From: Thermoleophilia bacterium
GTDB lineage: Bacteria > Actinomycetota > Thermoleophilia > Solirubrobacterales > 70-9
NCBI GenBank assembly: GCA_016649905.1
Contig: JAENWU010000016.1
Coordinates: forward strand, 1 to 33,906
Length of the DNA stretch: 33,906 bases
Direction: 5' to 3'
Each line of letters begins with the position of its first letter. Position 1 is the first letter of the stretch. The notes under the pieces were generated by a model. It saw nothing but the letters and a program-made list of their open reading frames with translations, did not search any database and was not told the origin of the DNA. Below, one piece after another: positions 7,651 to 15,951 of this stretch. The position numbers and the translations under genes were made by a program.

Positions 7651-9105
7651 TCATTCAAGCAGGGATTCCGCGACGTCGCGGAAGATCGGGGCGGCGACGT
7701 CTCCGCCGAATCCGGGCGTGCACTCGACTGAAGCCGCGATCGCGATCTGCGGGTCATCGGCCGGCGCGAAGCCGATGAACCAGGCCTGGTTTTCTTCGCT
7801 GCCACCGCCGCAGGATTCGTTGCCGGGCGTTTCCGCCGTCCCCGTCTTGCCGGCCACGGCGACGCCGGGGATCGCCGCGTTGGTGCCGGTGCCTTCGTTG
7901 ACCACGCCTTCCATTGCCGTGGTCAGGTCGGCCGCCGTTTCCTCGCTGATCGCCTGGCTGTACTCGGAGGGGTCGAGCTTTTCGGTCGTGCGGCCGTCGG
8001 GGTCGACGACTCGGCTCCAGATCTGCGGCTTCATCAGCCTGCCCTTGTTGGCGACCGCAGCCGCCACCATCGCCATCTGTAGCGGCGTCGCCAGCAGCCG
8101 CTCCTGGCCGATCGCGACCCGGCCGACGTCGACCGGGTCGCCGGGTCCGAGGATCCTTTCGTCTTCGCCGCGCACGCCGCTGGCTTCGACCTGATCGGCG
8201 GGCAAGTCGATCGGGGGATCTGAGCCGAAGCCGAACTTGCGCATCTGTTCGAACAGCGTGTCGGCGCCGACCTTCTCGCCGAGCTGGGCGAACCAGGTGT
8301 TGACCGAGTTGGTCAGCGCGAAGTCGAGCGGGATCGGCGGGTAGCTTTCGTTGAAGTCGTTGGCCAGCGGCTGCCCTTCGACCTCCAGCGGTGACGGCGC
8401 TTCGATCGTCGTCTCTGGGGTGATCGCGCCGCTTTCAAGGGCGGCCGCGGCGGTCACGACCTTGAAGGTCGAGCCGGGCGGGTAGCGCCCCTGGGTGGCC
8501 CGGTTGAGCAGCGGCGTTTCCAGTTCGTTGCGGAACAGGTCTTCGATTTCGTCGGGGATCCGGTTCGGGTCATACGGCTTGTTCGAGGCCATCACCCGCA
8601 CCCGACCGCTCTTCGGCTCGATCGCGACCACGGCGCCGAAGCCGGCTGCCTCGAGGTCGGCCAGCGCGACCCGCTGCGCTTCGGAGTCGATGTTGGTGAC
8701 GATGTCGTTGCCCTCCTGCTTGGCGCCGGTCAGCTCGTCGAGGATCGAGGCGAATTCCGATTCTTCGCCGACCAGCGTGTCGTTGTGGAAGGCCTCGAAC
8801 TCGGAGTCGCCGTAGCGCATGAAGCTGTAGCCGATCGGGTGCCCGTAGAGCGCCCCCTCCGGGTAGCGGCGCACGTACTGCAGGTTGTCCCCCTTGCCCT
8901 TCGCCACCGACTTGGCGATGACGACACCGTCGGCGGTGAGGATGCGGCCGCGCTCGATCTGCTGCTGCTCGAATAGCGGCCGCTTGTTCACGTCCTTTTC
9001 CTTCAGCGCCTCGGCGTCGAAGACCGACCAGTAGGACGTGAAACCGACCAGGACGCCGAAGAGGACGACGATGAAGGCGAACAATTTGACGATCTGGCGG
9101 TTCAT
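7651..9105 (-). CDS. pbpA: Class B penicillin-binding protein (peptidoglycan D,D-transpeptidase, PbpA type)
   Basis: The 484-residue protein has a short cytoplasmic tip, one membrane anchor (about 7-25), a small dimerisation region and a transpeptidase domain. All three active-site motifs are present: S212-T-F-K215 (nucleophile Ser212), S267-V-N269 and K420-T-G422. It crosslinks peptidoglycan on the outer face of the membrane and should pair with the RodA/FtsW polymerase encoded directly upstream. The length matches actinobacterial PbpA rather than the longer FtsI. The ATG overlaps the rodA stop as ATGA, implying coupled translation. Two cysteines (about C432 and C462) flank the region after the KTG motif and may form a disulfide. 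Confidence 0.95.
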   Translation of the reverse strand: MNRQIVKLFAFIVVLFGVLVGFTSYWSVFDAEALKEKDVNKRPLFEQQQIERGRILTADGVVIAKSVAKGKGDNLQYVRRYPEGALYGHPIGYSFMRYGDSEFEAFHNDTLVGEESEFASILDELTGAKQEGNDIVTNIDSEAQRVALADLEAAGFGAVVAIEPKSGRVRVMASNKPYDPNRIPDEIEDLFRNELETPLLNRATQGRYPPGSTFKVVTAAAALESGAITPETTIEAPSPLEVEGQPLANDFNESYPPIPLDFALTNSVNTWFAQLGEKVGADTLFEQMRKFGFGSDPPIDLPADQVEASGVRGEDERILGPGDPVDVGRVAIGQERLLATPLQMAMVAAAVANKGRLMKPQIWSRVVDPDGRTTEKLDPSEYSQAISEETAADLTTAMEGVVNEGTGTNAAIPGVAVAGKTGTAETPGNESCGGGSEENQAWFIGFAPADDPQIAIAASVECTPGFGGDVAAPIFRDVAESLLE

Positions 9106-10433
9106 GCTCTGCCGAAGACGAGGTCGCGATCGGCGGGCTCGACCGCCTCGCGCCGGGCCCGGTCGGAGATCAGCAACAGCAGCGCCAGCAAGACGAAGTT
9201 GGCGACGATCGAGCTGCCGCCGTAGCTGATGAAGGGCAGGGTGACGCCGGTCAGCGGGATCACCCGGGTGACGCCGCCGATGATCACGAAGGCCTGGATC
9301 GCGAAGACCGCGGTCAGCCCGGTCGCCAGCAGCTTCGAGAAGCCGTCGGAGGCGAGCAGGGCGATCTTGAAGCCGCGGGCGGCGACCAGCAGGTAGATCA
9401 GGATCACCCCGCAGGCGCCGAAGAGCCCGACCTCGTTGACGATCAGCGAGTAGATCGTGTCGGTCTGCGCCGCCGGCAGCAGGGCGGCGTCGGTGCCGGG
9501 GATCGTGATCAGCGACTGCCCGAACCCTTTACCGAAGAGGCCGCCGTCGGCCTGGGCGAAGATCGACTGCAGGACCTGGTACCCGCTGCCGGTCGGGTCC
9601 TGGTAGGGGTCGAGCCAGATCTCGACCCGCTCGTGCACGTGGGGCACGGTGCTGGCGAAGAACCAGGCGCCGACGACGAACATCGCCATCCCGATGACGA
9701 CGAAGGAGAAGCGCCCGGTGGCGACGTAGAGCAGGGCCAGGAAGGCGGCGAAGAACATCAGCGAGCTGCCGAGGTCGCGGATGAAGACGAGCATGAACAT
9801 CGAGGCGCCCCAGACGACCAGCATCGGGCCGAAGTGCTTGAGCGGCGGCAGCGTCACCCCGAGCACCCGCTTGGCGCCGACGATCAGGACCTCGCGGTGC
9901 TCGCGCAGGTAGCTGGCGAGGAAAACGACGATCGCGATCTTCGAGAACTCGGCCGGCTGGAAGGCGAGCGGCCCGATCTTGACCCCGAGGTAGGCGCCGT
10001 TGACCTGCTGGCCGATCCCCGGCAGGCGCGGCGCCAGCAGCAGCAGCAGACCGGCGCCGGCAATCGTGTAGCGGTAACGCTCCAGCACCTCGTAGTCGCG
10101 CAGGAACTGGATCGTCAGCGCGAAGAGGACCAGGCCCATCACGAACCAGTTGGCCTGGTCACGGGCGAGCCCGTCGTCGATCCGGTAGATCATCACCAGT
10201 CCGAAGGCGGTCAACAGAGCCACCAGCGGGAACAGGTACGGATCGGCGTTCGGAAGGCGGATCCGCAGGTAGATGTGGGTGGCGACGCAGACGGCGAGGA
10301 AGTAGGCGCCGTAGATCATGCTGAGGTTGCCGAGCCGGGCTTCCTCCTGGGCGAAGACGGCGGCGAAACCGGCGGTCAGCAGGATCGCGACGGGAACCAG
10401 GGCCGCCAGCTCCCGGTTCCGGGCGGAGGTCAA
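9102..10433 (-). CDS. rodA: SEDS peptidoglycan glycosyltransferase (RodA/FtsW family)
   Basis: The 443-residue protein is very hydrophobic with many transmembrane segments, as expected for the SEDS family, which polymerises lipid II into glycan strands. Recognisable signatures are GPLAFQPAEFSKIAIVVFLA in the middle and PFISYGGSSIVANFVLLALLLLISD at the C-terminus. It starts with TTG (10433), whose TTGA overlaps the stop of the phosphatase gene. It lies directly upstream of pbpA, the usual SEDS/class B PBP pairing. Position within the fha-pstP-rodA-pbpA-pknB cluster favours RodA over FtsW, but the two cannot be separated by sequence alone. Confidence 0.93.
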   Translation of the reverse strand: MTSARNRELAALVPVAILLTAGFAAVFAQEEARLGNLSMIYGAYFLAVCVATHIYLRIRLPNADPYLFPLVALLTAFGLVMIYRIDDGLARDQANWFVMGLVLFALTIQFLRDYEVLERYRYTIAGAGLLLLLAPRLPGIGQQVNGAYLGVKIGPLAFQPAEFSKIAIVVFLASYLREHREVLIVGAKRVLGVTLPPLKHFGPMLVVWGASMFMLVFIRDLGSSLMFFAAFLALLYVATGRFSFVVIGMAMFVVGAWFFASTVPHVHERVEIWLDPYQDPTGSGYQVLQSIFAQADGGLFGKGFGQSLITIPGTDAALLPAAQTDTIYSLIVNEVGLFGACGVILIYLLVAARGFKIALLASDGFSKLLATGLTAVFAIQAFVIIGGVTRVIPLTGVTLPFISYGGSSIVANFVLLALLLLISDRARREAVEPADRDLVFGRA

Positions 10434-11611
10434 GGAACCCCCTGGCTCTTCTGGATGTCTTCGATCAGTGAGACCGCGTCCTCGCGCGAGCGCAGGTCGT
10501 GGCCGCTTACGGCCTCCTGACGTCGGGGTGGCAGCGAGCCAGTCGCGATCGGGCTGGCGTAGCGCTCGTCGTAGAGCTTCCAGCCGAACGGCAGCTCGTA
10601 GGGCAGGCCGCGGTAGAGGGCGACGCGACCGGCGTCGTCGGTGCCGAGGAACCAGACCTGGCGGTTGCCGTACCAGGCACCGAAGCCGATCGCGGCGATG
10701 ACGACTAGCGCGGCGAGGACCTTGGCGGCGCGCTTGAGCCCGCGACGAGGCTTCTTCTCCGGGATCTGCTCGCGGCGCTGGCGGGCGGCGTCGGCAGCGG
10801 CACGGCGGCGCACCTCGGCGGCGGTCAGCCCCTCCTCCTCGGCGCTCGCCCCGATCAGGGTGGCGCCCTCCGGCGCCGTTTCCGGCGCGTCGGCGTCCTC
10901 GAGCCGGAAGGCGATCACGGAAATGTTGTCGCGGCCGCCGGCGCGGTTGGCTTCGTCGACCAGCGCTCGCACCGCGGACTCCATCGTCGAGGCGCGACCG
11001 AGCAGGTGGGCGATCTTTGCGTCGTCGAGCATCGTCGTCAGCCCGTCGGAGCAGATCAGGAAGACGTCGCCGGGCAGCGCCGGGACGGTCTGCAGGTCGA
11101 CCTCGACCTCCGGTTCGGGCCCGAGCGCACGGGTGATGATCGAGCGCTGCGGGTGGTCCTCGACCTGGGCGTCGGTGAGCTGTCCCTTGCGCCGCATCTC
11201 TTCGACCAGCGAGTGGTCGCGGGTCAGCCGTTCCAGCTTGCCGTCGCGCAGGCGGTAGGCGCGGCTGTCGCCGACGTGCCCGATCGCCACCGTCTCCGCC
11301 TCGGGGTCGACGATCGCCGCGGTGGTCGTCGTCCCCATCCCAGCCAGGTCGGGGTTGCTGCGCGCCTGCTCGTGGATCGTCCGGTTGGCCGCCTTGATCG
11401 TCTGCTCGAGGATCCGCTCGGGCGGCGCCTGCGGCAGCTCGCGGTCGAACGATTCGGCGGCGGCTTTGGAGGCGACCTCGCCGGCCTGGGCACCGCCCAT
11501 CCCGTCGGCGACGACGAAGACCGGGTTGCGGGTGAACAGCGAGTCCTCGTTGGCGTTGCGTTGGCGCCCGGTGTCGGTGCGGTACGCGGCGTCGTCTACT
11601 CGCAGCGTCAT
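10430..11611 (-). CDS. pstP: PP2C-type Ser/Thr protein phosphatase with one transmembrane helix (PstP)
   Basis: The 393-residue protein begins with a PPM/PP2C catalytic domain (about 1-240). Metal-binding and family motifs are present: RNANEDS, VVADGMGG (D36), GMGTTTTAAI, HVGDSRAYRL, CSDGLT and GGRDNISVI. A basic linker leads to a single membrane helix near residues 295-315 and a roughly 75-residue extracytoplasmic tail. It removes phosphate from Ser/Thr on the operon's kinases and their targets. Both ends overlap neighbours by 4 bases (ATGA with fhaB, TTGA with rodA), so translation is probably coupled through the operon. Confidence 0.95.
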   Translation of the reverse strand: MTLRVDDAAYRTDTGRQRNANEDSLFTRNPVFVVADGMGGAQAGEVASKAAAESFDRELPQAPPERILEQTIKAANRTIHEQARSNPDLAGMGTTTTAAIVDPEAETVAIGHVGDSRAYRLRDGKLERLTRDHSLVEEMRRKGQLTDAQVEDHPQRSIITRALGPEPEVEVDLQTVPALPGDVFLICSDGLTTMLDDAKIAHLLGRASTMESAVRALVDEANRAGGRDNISVIAFRLEDADAPETAPEGATLIGASAEEEGLTAAEVRRRAAADAARQRREQIPEKKPRRGLKRAAKVLAALVVIAAIGFGAWYGNRQVWFLGTDDAGRVALYRGLPYELPFGWKLYDERYASPIATGSLPPRRQEAVSGHDLRSREDAVSLIEDIQKSQGVP

Positions 11612-12078
11612 TGGACCTCGAACCTGAACACCGTGTCGCCTATCTGCACCGTGTCGCCGTCGATCAGCTCGGCCTCTCCCACCAGGGTGGCTCCATTTAG
11701 AAGGGTTCCGTTGGTCGAACTCATGTCCTCGACGAAGAACCGCGCATCGCGCGAAAAGACGCGGGCGTGAAGGCTGGAGGCGTAGCGATCCTCGATCTGC
11801 ACGTCGGACTCACGCGAGCGGCCGATCGAGAGGCCGCCGATCAGGTCGAAGCGCTCGTCGGCTTCGAGGCCGCCGCCGCGCTCGACGACGAGCCAGGCGT
11901 CTTCGCCGCGGACCACCTCAGAGAAGGCTGGCGCGGCGTGGAACCCAGTCGCGTCCGGGGCCGGCGAGGTCGTTCGCCGCAGGTCCTTGAAGGCGCTGCG
12001 CGCGATCACCAGCAGGAACAGATAGAGCACGGCGAGGAAGCCGAATTTGAGAGCTACGGAGATCGGATCGTAATCCAC
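11608..12078 (-). CDS. fhaB: Membrane-anchored FHA domain protein (FhaB-like)
   Basis: The 156-residue protein has one N-terminal membrane helix (about 9-28) and a C-terminal FHA domain (about 70-150). Phosphothreonine-binding signatures are visible: IGRSRESDVQIEDRYASSLHARVF and SSTNGTLLNG. In Mycobacterium the equivalent protein (FhaB/FipA) links kinase signalling to division and wall synthesis. The start is GTG at 12078, 37 bases downstream of fhaA; the stop overlaps the phosphatase ATG. The domain call is secure; the specific partner is inferred from gene order. Confidence 0.92.
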   Translation of the reverse strand: MDYDPISVALKFGFLAVLYLFLLVIARSAFKDLRRTTSPAPDATGFHAAPAFSEVVRGEDAWLVVERGGGLEADERFDLIGGLSIGRSRESDVQIEDRYASSLHARVFSRDARFFVEDMSSTNGTLLNGATLVGEAELIDGDTVQIGDTVFRFEVQ

Positions 12079-12115
12079 GCCAGCACCTTAATGACGGCCC
12101 CAGGCGCTGTGCCGC

Positions 12116-12892
12116 TTACTGCTCGATGTCGAACAGGAAGGTGGTCGTGCCGACGGTGACCTGGTCGCCAGGGCTGAGCCGGGTCGAAGCGACCCGGCGC
12201 CCGTTGACCTTGACCCCGTTGGTCGAGCCGAGGTCGACGATCTGCCAGTCACCCGACTCCGCCCGCCGCAGCTCGGCGTGGCGGCGGGAGACGTTGGGGT
12301 CGGGGAGCACGCACTCGACCGACTTCGAGCGGCCGATCGTCGCGCGCGGCCCGTCGAGCACGTAGCGACGGTCGTCGAGCGAGACCACCGCCCGGGTCGA
12401 GACCAGCGCCCCGACCGCCTCCTCCGGGCGCTTGGGACGGCTGCGATCGCGCTCGCGGACGGCCGAGTAGACCATCGTGTGCCCCTCTTCGCCCTGCTTC
12501 GGTTTCTCCCCCTCGTGCGCCGGAGGCTTGACCAGCCGCGCCTGGATCCCGAACTCCCCCAGCCGCAGCCGCTCGTCGGTGGAGAACTCGACGGCGGGCC
12601 GGGTCAGCAGGTCGTAGCCGCGCCGGCGCGCATGCTCGAGCAAGTAGCCGGAGAGCTCCTGCTCGAGCGAGCGCTCGTAGCCCTCGAGCTTGGAGCGATC
12701 CTGCTTGGAGAGATAGACCATGTACTCGTTGGGGACGTAGACGCGCTCGACCGAGGCGGTCTTGTGGGCGTCCATTTCCTTCGCCAGTTTGCGCGCCAGT
12801 TCGACCGGCTGCACCTCGGAGCTGAAGGTGCGGCTGAAGACGCCCTCGACAAGGCCTTCGATGCTGGACTCGAGCTTGCGGAAGAGGCTGAT
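12116..12892 (-). CDS. fhaA: FhaA-like protein: N-terminal DUF3662 domain plus C-terminal FHA domain, apparent ATC start
   Basis: The FHA domain is clear (IGRSKSVECVLPDPNVSRRHAELRR and DLGSTNGVKVNG, C-terminal 90 residues) and follows a DUF3662-type N-terminal domain containing SSEVQPVELARKLAKEMD. The first standard in-frame start is GTG at 12814 (232 residues), but this would remove the front of DUF3662. The upstream in-frame codons encode ISLFRKLESSIEGLVEGVFSRTF, which looks like a normal FhaA N-terminus, back to an ATC at 12890-12892 with AGGA 7 bases upstream and an in-frame TAG just before it. No ATG, GTG, TTG or CTG lies between. I therefore place the start at the ATC (258 residues). 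It reads phosphorylated kinases or wall proteins and follows the small kinase gene by 43 bases. Confidence 0.85.
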   Translation of the reverse strand: MSLFRKLESSIEGLVEGVFSRTFSSEVQPVELARKLAKEMDAHKTASVERVYVPNEYMVYLSKQDRSKLEGYERSLEQELSGYLLEHARRRGYDLLTRPAVEFSTDERLRLGEFGIQARLVKPPAHEGEKPKQGEEGHTMVYSAVRERDRSRPKRPEEAVGALVSTRAVVSLDDRRYVLDGPRATIGRSKSVECVLPDPNVSRRHAELRRAESGDWQIVDLGSTNGVKVNGRRVASTRLSPGDQVTVGTTTFLFDIEQ

Positions 12893-12935
12893 GGGAAAAT
12901 CCTAGGGGTTGGAAGCGCCAGCCAAGGCCGGCACC

Positions 12936-13850
12936 TCAGGGGAGGAGCGCGCCGTGGCCGGCGATCAGGAAGCCGCCGAGCGCTGCCGCGGCGGCGATCG
13001 CCCCCAGCCGCAGGAGCACGCTGCCCTGTCGCTCGGGTGTGTGGTCGGCGAGGTCCTCGAGCGAATCCTCGATCGCGGTTCCGAGTTCCTCCAGCGAGGG
13101 GCGCTGGCTCGGGCGGCGGGCCAGGCAGGCGTCGATCGAGTCGCTCAGCTCCCGCGGCAGGTCGGGCCGCAGGCGGCGCAGGCGGCGGGGCCGGGCGCCG
13201 ATCGCGCGGGCGGTCGCGGCCGGATTGGAGCGACGATGCGGGTGCTCGCCGCTCCAGCACTCGTACAAGGTCAATGCCAGCGAGTAGACGTCGGCCTCGG
13301 GCCCGGCCGGGCGACCCTCGGCCTGCTCGGGCGACATGTAGGCAAGGGTCCCGACGACGTCGCCGGTCATGGTCATCGGCGGCTCGTCGGCGAGGCGGGC
13401 GATGCCGAAGTCCATCAGCTTGGCGCGCGGCTCGGAGTCGGTCACCTGGACGTTCTGGGGCTTGATGTCGCGGTGGACGACGCCGCGTGAGTGGGCGTGG
13501 TCGAGCGCCTCGCAGAGGTCGGCGCCGATCTCGCCGATCTCGCGGTCGCAGAGCTCGCCGTTGGTAGCGAGGCGGGCCAGGGTCGAGCCCTCGACCAACT
13601 CGGTGACCAGGAGCGCGTTGCCGTCCTCCTCGCCGAGCTCGTAGAGGGTGACGATGCCGGGGTGGTTGAGCCGGGCGGCAGCCTGTGCCTCGCGCAGCAC
13701 GCGGCGGCCGGCGTCGCCGCGCTGCTCGATCGCCTTGACCGCGACCGGGCGCTCGAGGCGACCGTCCCAGGCCTCGTAGACAACGCCGAAGCCGCCGCTG
13801 CCGATGCGGCGCTCGATCAGAAAGCGGTTAAGCACTAGAGAGCCGACCAA
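12936..13850 (-). CDS. Small tail-anchored Ser/Thr protein kinase
   Basis: A complete Hanks kinase domain is present: IGSGGFGVVYEAWD, VAVKAIE, HRDIKPQNVQV, MDFGIARL, MSPEQA and the APE-region DVYSLALTLYECW. The protein ends about 30 residues after a single C-terminal hydrophobic segment (LRLGAIAAAAALGGFLIAGHG), with no outer domain. The start is uncertain: TTG at 13850 gives MVGSLVLNRFLIERRIG (304 residues) and GTG at 13835 gives 299; neither has a clear ribosome-binding site, and the frame stays open to 14024. It appears to be the first gene of the operon running to ddl. In Mycobacterium the second kinase of this cluster, pknA, lies between pbpA and pknB; here the extra kinase heads the cluster instead. 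Confidence 0.88.
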   Translation of the reverse strand: MVGSLVLNRFLIERRIGSGGFGVVYEAWDGRLERPVAVKAIEQRGDAGRRVLREAQAAARLNHPGIVTLYELGEEDGNALLVTELVEGSTLARLATNGELCDREIGEIGADLCEALDHAHSRGVVHRDIKPQNVQVTDSEPRAKLMDFGIARLADEPPMTMTGDVVGTLAYMSPEQAEGRPAGPEADVYSLALTLYECWSGEHPHRRSNPAATARAIGARPRRLRRLRPDLPRELSDSIDACLARRPSQRPSLEELGTAIEDSLEDLADHTPERQGSVLLRLGAIAAAAALGGFLIAGHGALLP

Positions 13851-13939
13851 AGCTCTTTGCAATTCGCCGTGGGATCGGGCTCTCCTGCGCTTGGACGCGG
13901 GATTCCGGCGTGGGAAAAAGTCACCGTTTGCGGCCTCTC

Positions 13940-13970
13940 TTGACGTCCCGACCCCGTCAGGCTTCATACT
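13940..13970 (+). promoter_or_regulatory. Possible promoter for the CARDB gene
   Basis: TTGACG (13940-13945) matches the -35 consensus at five of six bases, and CATACT (13965-13970) is -10-like. The 19-base spacer is long. The pair lies 36 bases before the proposed TTG start. It sits in the 155-base divergent gap with the kinase gene, where nothing else is recognised. Confidence 0.4.
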
Positions 13971-14005
13971 CTCCGACCAGCCAACCAGCCTGGAGAGCGC
14001 TTTCC

Positions 14006-15046
14006 TTGGAGGATTCCCCACCACGCGCGCCGCGGCGACGCGAGCGACCCAAACGACGTCCCGAACGCCAGCAGATCATGCTGCGGCGTGGCCTCGCGCT
14101 TGGCGGCGGCCTGATCATCCTGATCGTGATCGTGCTTGGGATCAAGGGCTGCCTCGACGCCCGCGCCAACCGCGAGCTCAGCGACTACGCCCGCAACGTC
14201 ACCCAGATCGTCGACGAGACGGCGCAGACGAGCAAAACCTTCTTCGGCAAGCTCGAAGACCCCAGCAGCCTCTCGGTCACCGACTTCGTCGAGCAGGTCA
14301 ACGCCGACCGCAGCGCGATGGACAGCTACGCCTCGCGGGTCGACGGCCTCGGCGCTCCTGGTGACATGGGCAAGGCCCAGAGCACGCTGGAGCTCGTCTA
14401 CGAACTGCGCGCCAGCGCGATGAACGAAATCGCCGCCAAGATGAGCACCGCCCTGGGCGACGCCGGCTCGGCCAAAGCGACGGCGGGCATCGCCAACCAG
14501 ATGCAGAAGCTGCTGGCCGCCGACGTCCTCTACGAAACGATCGTGCGGCCGGAAATCGACAGCGTCCTCGCGGCCAATGGGATCGAGGGAGACGACGTGC
14601 CGAAAAGCTCCTTCCTGCCTGACGACAAGTGGCTCGACGAAGCCGAAGTCGCGGCGGCCCTCGGCGGCGTCAGCGGCGCTGCCGGCGGCGAAGCCGAAAC
14701 GCCGGGCGTGCACGGCCTCGAACTGACCGGGGTCAGCGTCAACGGCAACGAACTGGTCGAAGGCGTGCCGGTGACGGTCAGCGGCGAAGAAGCCGTCGAA
14801 GTCGAAGCCCAGGTCCAGAACCAAGGCGAATCGGCCGAGAACGGCGTCACCGTCTCGGTCACGGTCGAAGGCAACACGCTGCAGGGCGACATCAGCAGCA
14901 TCGAAGCCGGCGAAATTGCGACCGCGGTGATCCCGCTGACGCCGACCCCGAAAGGGGAAGTCACGCTGGAAGTCAAAGTCGACGCGGTGCCCGGCGAGAA
15001 AATCACCGAAAACAACGAAGCCAACTACACCCTCGTCGTCGAATAG
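14006..15046 (+). CDS. Membrane-anchored protein with C-terminal CARDB-like domain
   Basis: From the proposed TTG start (GGAG lies 10-11 bases upstream) the product is 346 residues. It has a very basic, Arg/Pro-rich cytoplasmic tip (1-27), one membrane helix (about 28-47), and an alpha-helical outer region of about 180 residues (RELSDYARNVTQIVDETAQ and onward). The last 110 residues resemble a CARDB beta-sandwich: VEAQVQNQGESAENGVTVSV ... GEITENN-like ending with NNEANYTLVV. CARDB domains are extracytoplasmic adhesion or scaffold folds. An upstream ATG at 13910 would add 32 residues lying over the promoter and is disfavoured. Its function is not known. It stands between the kinase operon and pheA and is divergent from the former. 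Confidence 0.75.
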   Translation: MEDSPPRAPRRRERPKRRPERQQIMLRRGLALGGGLIILIVIVLGIKGCLDARANRELSDYARNVTQIVDETAQTSKTFFGKLEDPSSLSVTDFVEQVNADRSAMDSYASRVDGLGAPGDMGKAQSTLELVYELRASAMNEIAAKMSTALGDAGSAKATAGIANQMQKLLAADVLYETIVRPEIDSVLAANGIEGDDVPKSSFLPDDKWLDEAEVAAALGGVSGAAGGEAETPGVHGLELTGVSVNGNELVEGVPVTVSGEEAVEVEAQVQNQGESAENGVTVSVTVEGNTLQGDISSIEAGEIATAVIPLTPTPKGEVTLEVKVDAVPGEKITENNEANYTLVVE

Positions 15047-15067
15047 GGCCCGGGCGGTGGACTAGCG

Positions 15068-15901
15068 ATGCGGATCGCCTACCTCGGGCCGGCCGGGACC
15101 TTCACCGAGGACGCACTCGGCGAGGCGATCGGGAGCACCGAGTTCGAGCCGCTGCGGACGACGACGATCCCCGACGCGATCCTCGCCGTCGAGCGCGGCG
15201 AGGCCGACCGCGCCCTGGTTCCCTTCGAGAACTCGATCGAGGGCTCGGTGCGGCCGACCCTCGATGCCCTTGCCTTCGAGACCGAGGCGGTGACGATCGT
15301 CGGCGAGCACGACTACCGGGTGCGGGTCCACCTGATCGCCCGCGAGGGGATCGGCGTCGGGGACGTCGAGGCGGTGCTTTCCCATCCCCAGCCGCTGGCC
15401 CAGTGCGCCCGCTTCCTGCGCGAGGCGCTGCCCGGGATCGAACAGCGCAGCGTCAGCAGCACCGCCGCCGCGGTGCGGATGGTCAGCGAGAGCTCGCGGC
15501 CCTGGGCAGCGCTCGGAGCGCGGGCGGCCGCTGGCCTCTACGGCTGCGTGCTGCTGCGCGAAGGCGTCGAGGACGAGAGCGCCAACGTCACCCGCTTCGT
15601 CTGGATCGCGCCGCTCGGCACCGAGGCGGCCGGCGTCGGGCCCTGGAAGACCTCACTGGTTTTCTCCGAGCTCGGCGAGGACCATCCGGGCGCACTGGTC
15701 GACGCCCTCGCGGTCTTCTCCTCGCGGGGGATCAACCTCAACCGCATCGAGTCGCGGCCGATGCGCCAGCAGCTGGGGCGCTACATGTTCTTCTGCGATC
15801 TCGAAGGCGCGCTGACCGAGGAGCCGGTCGCGGCGGCCGTCGAGGAGCTGCGCACGAAGGCGGATTCGGTCCGAATCCTCGGCTCCTATCCGCTCTCCTG
15901 A
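15068..15901 (+). CDS. pheA: Prephenate dehydratase
   Basis: The 277-residue product has a periplasmic-binding-protein-like catalytic domain, beginning MRIAYLGPAGTFTEDA, with the catalytic TRF motif at 175-177 (ANVTRFVWI). It is followed by a regulatory ACT domain carrying GALVDAL (208-214) and the phenylalanine-binding ESRP (228-231). It converts prephenate to phenylpyruvate in phenylalanine synthesis and is probably feedback inhibited by phenylalanine. It is monofunctional: no chorismate mutase domain is fused. It starts 21 bases after the CARDB gene. The length is normal for actinobacterial PheA. Confidence 0.95.
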   Translation: MRIAYLGPAGTFTEDALGEAIGSTEFEPLRTTTIPDAILAVERGEADRALVPFENSIEGSVRPTLDALAFETEAVTIVGEHDYRVRVHLIAREGIGVGDVEAVLSHPQPLAQCARFLREALPGIEQRSVSSTAAAVRMVSESSRPWAALGARAAAGLYGCVLLREGVEDESANVTRFVWIAPLGTEAAGVGPWKTSLVFSELGEDHPGALVDALAVFSSRGINLNRIESRPMRQQLGRYMFFCDLEGALTEEPVAAAVEELRTKADSVRILGSYPLS

Positions 15902-15935
15902 GCCCTCCGTTCGCCTGACCAGTCCGCCGTCCCCC

Positions 15936-15941
15936 TACAAT
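15936..15941 (+). promoter_or_regulatory. -10-like TACAAT before the HNH gene
   Basis: TACAAT differs from TATAAT at one base and ends 10 bases before the ATG, so transcription would begin within a few bases of the start codon. No convincing -35 is seen. Confidence 0.4.
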
Positions 15942-15951
15942 CCTGGGCACC

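Noticed and set aside
9031-9044. GTAGGACGTGAAAC, a parS-like sequence inside pbpA
   Set aside because: Three mismatches and far from parAB; explained by coding sequence.
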